NCBI GenBank assembly: GCA_030605915.1 | Contig: JAUWHM010000025.1 | Span: forward strand, 1 to 5,404 | DNA: 5,404 nt | Reading direction: 5' to 3' | From: Nitrospirota bacterium | GTDB taxonomy: Bacteria > NPL-UPA2 > JAGMAN01 | In this document: one piece after another, positions 1 to 4,533 of the stretch | Layout of the letters: the number at the start of each line of letters is the position of its first letter | Position numbering within the stretch: the stretch's first letter is position 1 | Made by a program: the position numbers and the translations under genes | Notes under the pieces: model-generated | What the model saw: the letters and a program-made list of their open reading frames with translations, nothing else | The model's database searches: none | Told to the model about the DNA's origin: nothing

Positions 1-2
1 GG

Positions 3-296
3 AAGGGAAGCCCGGTGCTTTTAGAGCCAATTATGGATGTGGAGGTGGTCATTCCAGAAGAATATATGGGAGAGGTGATTGGTGGTCTCAATGCCCGACG
101 AGGAAATATAGGGAAGATGAGCCCCCGGGGAGGGAGTAAAGTCCTGAGGGGAGAGGTTGCCTTAGCTGAGATGTTCGGCTATGCTACTGCCTTGAGGTCT
201 CTTACTCAGGGGAGAGGCAACTTCACTATGGAATTTCACCATTATGAGGAGGTCCCGAGGGAGATTAGAGATAGAATCTTAGAGAAGCAATGGTAG
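3..296 (+). CDS. fusA: Elongation factor G, C-terminal fragment (5' end outside window)
   Basis: EF-G is the GTPase that drives tRNA-mRNA translocation on the ribosome. Only the last 97 codons are present, open from the window edge in the frame of base 3; the GTP-binding domain lies upstream. What is visible is the end of the protein, mainly domain V: PVLLEPIMDVEVVIPEEYMG at the left edge, then GLNARRGNI, PRGGSKV, the strongly conserved LAEMFGYATALRSLTQGRG (about codons 57-75), FTMEFHHYEEVP and a short basic C-terminus ending in TAG at 294-296. These motifs are diagnostic of EF-G rather than of the related TetM or LepA proteins, whose C-termini differ. tuf follows after 13 nt containing tuf's ribosome-binding site, so the two are co-transcribed as in str operons. 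Whether this is the housekeeping copy or a second EF-G cannot be decided from the tail alone. Identity is very secure. Confidence 0.96.
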   Translation, partial: KGSPVLLEPIMDVEVVIPEEYMGEVIGGLNARRGNIGKMSPRGGSKVLRGEVALAEMFGYATALRSLTQGRGNFTMEFHHYEEVPREIRDRILEKQW

Positions 297-304
297 GAGG
301 AGGT
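297..304 (+). promoter_or_regulatory. Strong Shine-Dalgarno site of tuf
   Basis: The spacer directly after the fusA stop reads GAGGAGGT, with GGAGG at 299-303 and a 6-nt gap to the ATG at 310. It is one of the two best matches to the 16S rRNA tail in this window, as expected for a very highly expressed protein. It fixes the tuf start at 310. Confidence 0.85.
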
Positions 305-309
305 GCAAG

Positions 310-1512
310 ATGGCCAAGCAGAAATTTGAGCGCAAGAAGCCCCATGTAAATGTGGGTACGATAGGACATGTTGATCATGGGAAGACAACGCTTACGGCGG
401 CAATCACACAGATACTGGCCAAGGAAGGGAAAGCGGAGGCGAAGACATTAGATGAGATAGACAATGCTCCTGAGGAGAAGGAGCGGGGGCTAACCATAGC
501 CATTGCTCATGTAGAGTATGAGACAGATGCTCGGCACTATGCACACATAGACTGTCCTGGACATTCAGACTATATTAAGAATATGATCACGGGGGCAGCG
601 CAAATGGACGGAGCCATCCTGGTAGTCAGTGCGGCAGATGGACCGATGCCCCAGACCAGGGAGCATATTCTCTTGGCTCGGCAGGTAGGAGTACCTCACA
701 TAGTAGTTTACCTTAACAAAGCTGACCAGGTAGATGACAAAGAGCTGCTGGAGTTAGTTGAGTTAGAGGTCCGGGAGTTACTGAGCGAGTATGAATTTCC
801 TGGTGACGAGATACCGATGGTAACGGGCAGTGCCCTACAGGCACTGAACTGCGCTTGTGGAAAGGATGAGTGTGAGAAGTGCGGCAGTATAAAGGAGCTA
901 TTGAAGAAGGTAGATGAGTATATACCCACTCCCAGGCGAGAGGTAGACAAGCCATTTCTGATGGCCATAGAGGACATATTCTCTATTACGGGAAGAGGCA
1001 CGGTGGGGACTGGTCGGATAGAGAGAGGGGTCGTTAAGGTAGGAGAAGAGATAGAGATAATCGGGATGAGAGAAGACATTCGCAAGACAGTCGTCACCGG
1101 GGTAGAGATGTTCCGAAAGATATTAGATGAAGGGCAGGCAGGAGATAATGTTGGGGTGCTGTTAAGGGGAATAGAGAAGGAGGAGTTAGAGCGGGGGCAG
1201 GTGTTAGCCAAGCCGGGCTCCATCACTCCCCACACCCAGTTCAAGGCACAGGTATACATATTGAAGAAGGAGGAAGGGGGAAGGCACACCCCGTTCTTCA
1301 ATGGATACCGGCCACAGTTCTACTTCCGCACCACCGATGTGACCGGCGTAGCGAATCTTCCCAAGGATGTAGAGATGGTCATGCCCGGGGACAATGTCAA
1401 ATTAGAAGTAGAGCTAATCACTCCCATTGCTATGGAGAAGGAGTTGAGGTTTGCTATTCGTGAGGGAGGGCATACCGTGGGAGCAGGCGTGATTAGTGAG
1501 ATAATTAAGTAA
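310..1512 (+). CDS. tuf: Elongation factor Tu, with a four-cysteine insert in the G domain
   Basis: EF-Tu delivers aminoacyl-tRNA to the ribosomal A site as a GTP-dependent ternary complex in the cytoplasm. The 400-residue protein is complete and near the usual length (about 393-406). Visible motifs are the P-loop GHVDHGKT (19-26), switch I ERGLTIAI with Thr62, DCPGH with catalytic His85, NKAD for G4 (136-139) and SAL for G5 (174-176). Domain 2 begins near KPFLM (214) with GRGTVGTGRIERG (228-240). Domain 3 includes GGRHTPF (323-329), YRPQFYFRTTDVTG and the terminal REGGHTVGAGV. Oddities are Ser86 where Ala is usual in PGHADY, Gly233 where Val or Ala is usual, and a Cys-x-Cys-x4-Cys-x2-Cys insert (Cys181, 183, 188, 191) just after G5 that could bind a metal. 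Isoleucine codons are mostly ATA (18 of 33), unlike the neighbours. rpmG starts 2 nt after the stop. Function is very secure; metal binding is inference. Confidence 0.98.
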   Translation: MAKQKFERKKPHVNVGTIGHVDHGKTTLTAAITQILAKEGKAEAKTLDEIDNAPEEKERGLTIAIAHVEYETDARHYAHIDCPGHSDYIKNMITGAAQMDGAILVVSAADGPMPQTREHILLARQVGVPHIVVYLNKADQVDDKELLELVELEVRELLSEYEFPGDEIPMVTGSALQALNCACGKDECEKCGSIKELLKKVDEYIPTPRREVDKPFLMAIEDIFSITGRGTVGTGRIERGVVKVGEEIEIIGMREDIRKTVVTGVEMFRKILDEGQAGDNVGVLLRGIEKEELERGQVLAKPGSITPHTQFKAQVYILKKEEGGRHTPFFNGYRPQFYFRTTDVTGVANLPKDVEMVMPGDNVKLEVELITPIAMEKELRFAIREGGHTVGAGVISEIIK

Positions 1513-1514
1513 GG

Positions 1515-1664
1515 ATGCGAGAGATTATCACATTAGCCTGCACTGAATGTAAGCGGAGGAACTATTCTTTTGCTAAGAATAAGAAGGGAAATCCAGGTAG
1601 ATTGGAACTTAAAAAATATTGCAAGTTTTGCCGAAAACATACCATACACAAGGAAACTAAGTAG
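1515..1664 (+). CDS. rpmG: 50S ribosomal protein L33, zinc-ribbon form
   Basis: L33 is a small protein of the large ribosomal subunit, near the E site. This 49-residue protein is complete. It shows MREIITLACTECKRRNY at the N-terminus, the central NKKGNPGRLELKKYC and the ending FCRKHTIHKETK. Cys9/Cys12 and Cys36/Cys39 form two CxxC pairs, so this is the zinc-binding (C+) type of L33 rather than the cysteine-free paralog many bacteria carry. Length and residues match the family end to end. The start is forced: the frame has a stop at 1506-1508, leaving only the ATG at 1515. There is no well-spaced Shine-Dalgarno sequence, since the AAGG of the tuf stop region abuts the ATG. Translation is therefore probably coupled to termination of tuf 2 nt upstream. 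Its stop lies only 3 nt before tRNA-Trp. Confidence 0.96.
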   Translation: MREIITLACTECKRRNYSFAKNKKGNPGRLELKKYCKFCRKHTIHKETK

Positions 1665-1667
1665 GTG

Positions 1668-1745
1668 AGGCCTGTAGCTCCAATTGGTTAGAGCACTGGA
1701 CTCCAAATCCGGGGGTTGTGGGTTCGAATCCCTCCAGGCCTGCCA
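1668..1745 (+). tRNA. trnW: tRNA-Trp (anticodon CCA), CCA end encoded
   Basis: Folding by eye gives a full cloverleaf of 78 nt. The acceptor stem AGGCCTG (1668-1674) pairs perfectly with CAGGCCT (1735-1741). The D stem is GCTC/GAGC (1677-1680/1691-1694) with a 10-nt loop containing TTGG. The anticodon stem is CTGGA/TCCGG (1696-1700/1708-1712) with one G-U pair and loop CTCCAAA, so anticodon CCA is at 1703-1705. The variable loop is GGGTT. The T arm is GTGGG-TTCGAAT-CCCTC (1718-1734). Discriminator base G1742, the main TrpRS identity element outside the anticodon in bacteria, is followed by encoded CCA (1743-1745). The T stem has an apparent U-U mismatch (1719 with 1733). The gene sits inside the protein operon, 3 nt after rpmG and 10 nt before secE, so it must be cut out of a longer mRNA. 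I recall tuf-(rpmG)-trnW-secE order from Thermus and Chlamydia relatives. Confidence 0.96.
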
Positions 1746-1753
1746 GAGGTGAT
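1746..1753 (+). promoter_or_regulatory. Ribosome-binding site of secE, touching the tRNA 3' end
   Basis: GAGGTGAT begins at the very next base after the tRNA CCA and matches eight consecutive bases of the anti-Shine-Dalgarno complement. The GAGG core ends 6 nt before the secE ATG at 1756. The site fixes the secE start and shows that no spacer separates tRNA from translation signal. Confidence 0.85.
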
Positions 1754-1755
1754 AG

Positions 1756-1941
1756 ATGTTTGCACGGATTAAGCGTTTCTTAATTGAGGTTAAGGCAGAG
1801 TTGAAGCGAGTATCCTGGACGAACCGGAAGGAATTGGTCGCTTCCACTTCGGTGGTGATAATTACTGTCCTTCTCATTGCTATCTTTGTTTTTCTGGTTG
1901 ATACTCCTCTATCTCGATTAATAAGTTCTATGTTAAGGTAA
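1756..1941 (+). CDS. secE: Preprotein translocase subunit SecE
   Basis: SecE is the small essential subunit that clamps SecY in the inner-membrane SecYEG export channel. The 61-residue protein is the short, single-helix form typical of most bacteria outside the Enterobacteria, which have three helices and about 127 residues. An amphipathic N-terminal helix (about 2-18) leads into the family signature ELKRVSWTNRKEL (15-27), where Trp21 and Arg24-Lys25-Glu26 match the conserved W-P-T/S-R-K-E pattern except that Asn23 takes the usual Thr/Ser place. One hydrophobic transmembrane segment follows at about 33-48 (VVIITVLLIAIFVFLV), then a short tail. The start is supported by the GAGGTGAT site 6 nt upstream. 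nusG follows 8 nt after the stop, the near-universal secE-nusG pairing. Identity is secure. Confidence 0.96.
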   Translation: MFARIKRFLIEVKAELKRVSWTNRKELVASTSVVIITVLLIAIFVFLVDTPLSRLISSMLR

Positions 1942-1949
1942 GCCCGGCT

Positions 1950-2480
1950 ATGAGCAAAAAATGGTATGTAGTTCATACTCTATCTGGATGCGAGAACAAG
2001 GTTAAGACCATTTTGGAAAAGCGAATCGACTCCATGGGCATTCGGGATTCCATTCCCAGAGTCCTCATTCCCACAGAGGAGTTAGCTGAAGTTAGAGGTG
2101 GTGAGAAGAAGGTAATTACCAGAAACCTCTTCCCAGGATACGTTCTGGTGGAGATGGAGATGAATGAGAAGAGCTGGCATCTGGTAAAAAATATCGTGGG
2201 CGTCTCTGGCTTCCTTGGTTCTGGCCGGGAACCAGCGGCCTTGGAGGAAAAGGAAGTTGAAAGTATATTGAAGGCAGCTGAAGAGAAGAGAGCTAAGCCT
2301 AAACCGAAAGCGGTCTTTGAGCAGGGAGAGAGAGTTAGAGTGGTGGAAGGTCCCCTGGGTAACCTCACTGGGGTGGTGGAGGAATTGAACCCAGAAAAGG
2401 GGAAACTCAAAGTGATGGTTTCTATTTTCGGTCGGTCTACCCCGGTTGAACTTGAATACTGGCAAGTGGAGAGCGTGTAA
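1950..2480 (+). CDS. nusG: Transcription elongation/antitermination factor NusG
   Basis: NusG binds the RNA polymerase clamp to modulate pausing, and through its C-terminal domain contacts Rho or ribosomal protein S10, linking transcription to translation. At 176 residues it has normal length. The NGN domain spans about 3-108, with KWYVVHTLSGCENKV (4-18), IPTEE (40-44), the FPGYVLVEMEM motif (61-71) and VKNIVGVSGFLG (79-90). A Lys/Pro linker follows at about 113-121. The KOW domain spans about 122-176, with FEQGERVRVVEGP, GVVEELNPEKGKLKV and SIFGRSTPVELEY. There is no domain II insertion of the kind seen in Thermotoga or Aquifex. The start ATG has an AAGGT element about 10 nt upstream that overlaps the end of secE. 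rplK begins 1 nt after the stop, so the stalk-protein genes are almost certainly coupled to it. Confidence 0.97.
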   Translation: MSKKWYVVHTLSGCENKVKTILEKRIDSMGIRDSIPRVLIPTEELAEVRGGEKKVITRNLFPGYVLVEMEMNEKSWHLVKNIVGVSGFLGSGREPAALEEKEVESILKAAEEKRAKPKPKAVFEQGERVRVVEGPLGNLTGVVEELNPEKGKLKVMVSIFGRSTPVELEYWQVESV

Positions 2481-2481
2481 G

Positions 2482-2907
2482 ATGGCTAAGAAAGCTATTG
2501 CCCGGATAAAGCTACAGGTGCCAGCCGGCAAAGCCAATCCGGCTCCTCCGGTTGGTCCCGCCCTGGGTCAGCACGGAGTAAACATTATGGAATTCTGCCA
2601 GGCCTTTAATGCTCGAACCCAGGGAAAGGAGGGATTGGTTATTCCAGTGGTGATAACGGTCTATCATGATCGCTCCTTCTCCTTTATTACTAAATCTCCT
2701 CCTAGTGCTATCTTATTGAAGAGGGCGGCTGGGATTGCTAAGGCATCGGGTCAGCCTAATCGGGAGAAGATAGCTAAAATTGCCAGGGATAAAATACGAG
2801 AGATTGCCCAAACAAAGAAGGAAGATTTGAATGCAGTCGACCTGGAAGGAGCTATGCGAATGGTAGAGGGAACAGCCAGGAGCATGGGAATTGAGATAGA
2901 GGAATAA
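2482..2907 (+). CDS. rplK: 50S ribosomal protein L11
   Basis: L11 binds the GTPase-associated centre of 23S rRNA at the stalk base, affects EF-G function and RelA activation, and forms part of the thiostrepton site. The 141-residue protein matches the usual length. The N-terminal domain shows AIARIKLQVPAGKANPAPPV then GPALGQHGVNIMEFCQAFNA (about 5-44), including the proline helix Pro20, Pro22, Pro23 and Pro26 against which thiostrepton packs. The C-terminal rRNA-binding domain (about 72-141) carries KSPPSAILLKRAAGI near its start and the ending MRMVEGTARSMGIEIEE. An upstream in-frame GTG or ATG would add 12 residues inside the nusG reading region, but the family N-terminus MAKK is exactly at the ATG of 2482, preceded by GGAG about 10 nt upstream. 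The gap from nusG is 1 nt and to rplA 4 nt. Confidence 0.97.
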   Translation: MAKKAIARIKLQVPAGKANPAPPVGPALGQHGVNIMEFCQAFNARTQGKEGLVIPVVITVYHDRSFSFITKSPPSAILLKRAAGIAKASGQPNREKIAKIARDKIREIAQTKKEDLNAVDLEGAMRMVEGTARSMGIEIEE

Positions 2908-2911
2908 GACA

Positions 2912-3613
2912 GTGCACCGGGGCAAGAGATATAGAGAAGCGACCAAATTAATAGAAAAGGGAAAAGTTTATTCTTTAGGGGAAGCAGTTAAACTTTTAAA
3001 GAAAATGCCAAATGGTAAATTTGATGAGACTGTGGGTCTTTCTCTAAAATTAGGTATCGATCCCAAGCAGGCTGATCAGCAAGTGCGGGGGACGCTAACC
3101 CTGCCACACGGGACGGGCAAGAAGCTGAGGATAGTGGTCTTTGCCAAGGGGGAGAAGGTCAAGGAGGCTGAGGAGGCCGGGGCCGATTTTGTTGGCGCTG
3201 AGGAGCTCATCCAGAAGATAAGTGAGGGATGGACCGAGTTCGATGTGGCCATAGCTACCCCAGATATGATGAGGGAAGTTAGTAAACTCGGGCGTCTACT
3301 TGGCCCCCGGGGTTTAATGCCCAATCCGAAAGCAGGCACAGTCACTTTTGAATTGAAAAGCACTATTCGAGCTATTCAAGCGGGAAGGATAGAGTTCCGA
3401 ACTGATAAATCTGGTAATTTACATTTAGTGGTGGGAAAGGTTTCCTTTAATGAGGACTGGCTTATGACTAACGCCGAAGCTGCGGTGGAGACAGTGTTGC
3501 GGGCTAAACCAGCGAGCTGCAAGGGTCAATACTTGAAGGGCGCTACCATCTCCTCAACCATGGGGCCAGGACTGCAACTTGACATTCATCAGTTGGCCAG
3601 TTTAACGGGATAA
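2912..3613 (+). CDS. rplA: 50S ribosomal protein L1 (GTG start)
   Basis: L1 binds the mobile L1 stalk of 23S rRNA at the E site and helps release deacylated tRNA; in many bacteria it also represses its own operon. The 233-residue protein is full length. Domain I halves flank a central domain II. Seen are KFDETVGLSLKLGIDPKQAD (36-55), VRGTLTLPHGTGK (58-70), FAKGEK (77-82), GADFVGAEELI (90-100), IATPDMM (114-120), the family signature LGPRGLMPNPKAGTVT (130-145), and the domain I return ending in RAKPASCKGQYL and SSTMGPG. No ATG is available near the expected N-terminus, and GAGG at 2899-2902 sits 9 nt before GTG 2912, so GTG is chosen. Base composition shifts sharply inside the gene (about 32% GC, then 63%, then 39%). 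rplJ starts 2 nt after the stop. Confidence 0.96.
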   Translation: MHRGKRYREATKLIEKGKVYSLGEAVKLLKKMPNGKFDETVGLSLKLGIDPKQADQQVRGTLTLPHGTGKKLRIVVFAKGEKVKEAEEAGADFVGAEELIQKISEGWTEFDVAIATPDMMREVSKLGRLLGPRGLMPNPKAGTVTFELKSTIRAIQAGRIEFRTDKSGNLHLVVGKVSFNEDWLMTNAEAAVETVLRAKPASCKGQYLKGATISSTMGPGLQLDIHQLASLTG

Positions 3614-3615
3614 AA

Positions 3616-4131
3616 ATGGGCCGGGAAGGGAAAGAGACAACAGTCAAGGATTTAGCCGCCAGATTGAGGAAAGCGGAGACGGCTATTATCACCAACTATC
3701 GAGGCCTGAAGGTGGAGGAAATTAACGGCCTGCGCAGGCGGCTGCGAGAGGCCGGGGCCGAGTATCTGGTGGTCAAAAACACCTTAACACGGCTAGCCGC
3801 TAAGGAGAGCCAGTTAGAGGAACTGGATCAATTTTTGCAAGGCCCCACTGCTTTTGCTCTTGCTTCTGGTGATCCAATTAGCCTGGCTAAGGTCTTAACC
3901 AATTTTTCTGAAAGACACCAAGCTCTCCAGATTAAAGGGGGAATTTTTGGAAGGGAAGTTCTTAACCCCGATCAGGTTAAGTTATGGGCCACTTTACCCA
4001 GCCGAGGGGAACTTTTAACGAGGGTTGCTGTTAGCATTAAGAGTCCGTTATCCAATCTGGCAAATATTCTGCGGGCAACGATAGCCAGTCTGGTTTATGT
4101 TTTAGAAGCAGTGAAGAAGGGCAAAGAATAA
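3616..4131 (+). CDS. rplJ: 50S ribosomal protein L10
   Basis: L10 anchors the flexible L12 dimers to the ribosome next to L11, forming the stalk base that recruits translational GTPases. The 171-residue protein is of normal length. The N-terminal rRNA-binding domain shows the helix TVKDLAARLRKAET, ITNYRGLKVEEINGLRRRLR (25-44) and the conserved YLVVKNTL (50-57), followed by GPTAFALASGDP and the GGIFGREVL strand. The C-terminal helix (about 140-171, SPLSNLANILRATIASLVYV then LEAVKK) is the L12-binding arm. By its length I infer two L12-dimer sites rather than three, with low certainty. The ATG at 3616 lies 2 nt after rplA and has only a weak GGGA upstream (3607-3610), suggesting coupled translation. 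There is no intergenic space for the usual L10 leader. rplL follows after 18 nt. Confidence 0.96.
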   Translation: MGREGKETTVKDLAARLRKAETAIITNYRGLKVEEINGLRRRLREAGAEYLVVKNTLTRLAAKESQLEELDQFLQGPTAFALASGDPISLAKVLTNFSERHQALQIKGGIFGREVLNPDQVKLWATLPSRGELLTRVAVSIKSPLSNLANILRATIASLVYVLEAVKKGKE

Positions 4132-4136
4132 AATTC

Positions 4137-4147
4137 TTAGGGGGTGA
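4137..4147 (+). promoter_or_regulatory. Shine-Dalgarno site deciding the rplL start
   Basis: TTAGGGGGTGA differs at two positions from the ideal TAAGGAGGTGA. Its core ends at 4144, 5 nt before ATG 4150 and 8 nt before ATG 4153. The GTG at 4144 lies inside the core and so cannot be the start. The site is well formed and argues that the long N-terminal extension of rplL really is translated. Confidence 0.75.
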
Positions 4148-4149
4148 AG

Positions 4150-4533
4150 ATGATGCCGAAAGTAGAGGCCAAGGAGGAGAGCAAGAAGGGGAGAAAGAAG
4201 AAGGAAGAGGTGGTTGAGGCTAATGTAGAGGAGAAGAAAACTGAGATAGCCGAGCAGGGTCAGAAAGCGGTGACTGAAGAGACAGAAAAGGGTAAAGCAG
4301 GATTGGAGGCGGAGAAAAAAGAGCCCATAGTAGGTGAGGAGGAAACGAAAGCGGGAACGGTGACCGAAGAGCCACAAAAGGCTACGGTGAAACACAGCCA
4401 AAGCAGTGCTGCTTCGCCGCAGTACTCTTCGGGTAAAGAAGAATCGGATGCCGAGAAGATGCCCAAAGCGAGTGAGAAGAAAGCAAAAGCGGAAACAGCG
4501 TTGGAGAAAAAGGTGGAGCCCAAGGAGAAAAAA
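4150..4533 (+). other. Charged low-complexity extension of L12 (residues 1-128)
   Basis: The segment encodes a near-neutral polyampholyte (28 Lys plus 1 Arg against 29 Glu plus 1 Asp) with almost no bulky hydrophobics, predicted by eye to be disordered. A Ser-rich patch at residues 81-95, beginning KHSQSSAASPQ, breaks the charge pattern and is less purine-rich in DNA. No recognised domain, signal peptide or membrane segment is visible. It lies on the N-terminal side of the L10-binding and dimerisation domain, so on an assembled ribosome several copies would project from the stalk base. Confidence 0.85.

Noticed and set aside
708..1301. Minus-strand open frame opposite tuf
   Set aside because: Ser/Thr-rich shadow of a strongly conserved coding sequence, with no ribosome-binding site or recognisable motif.
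1533..1976. Minus-strand open frame of 147 codons across secE, the tRNA and rpmG
   Set aside because: Its only memorable part, WRDSNPQPPDLESSALTN, is the antisense translation of the tRNA gene, a familiar source of spurious hypothetical proteins. Three real genes occupy the other strand.
2446..2481. Upstream start adding 12 residues to L11
   Set aside because: The added residues are the overlapping nusG end read in another frame, and the family N-terminus begins exactly at ATG 2482.
3564..3598. Hairpin just before rplJ (CAACT/AGTTG with an extra GGC/GCC after an 8-nt bulge) as a possible L10 leader
   Set aside because: Only five contiguous pairs with a large asymmetric bulge, inside conserved L1 codons; no L10-leader features could be matched by eye.
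4144..4146. GTG as the rplL start (257 residues)
   Set aside because: It lies inside the Shine-Dalgarno core GGGGG, so a ribosome could not use both; ATG 4150 or 4153 fits the spacing.
4315..4533. A6 runs at 4315-4320 and 4528-4533 as programmed frameshift sites
   Set aside because: Both runs are phased AAA AAA in the reading frame rather than A AAA AAG, there is no adjacent stimulator, and the zero frame already gives an intact L12.
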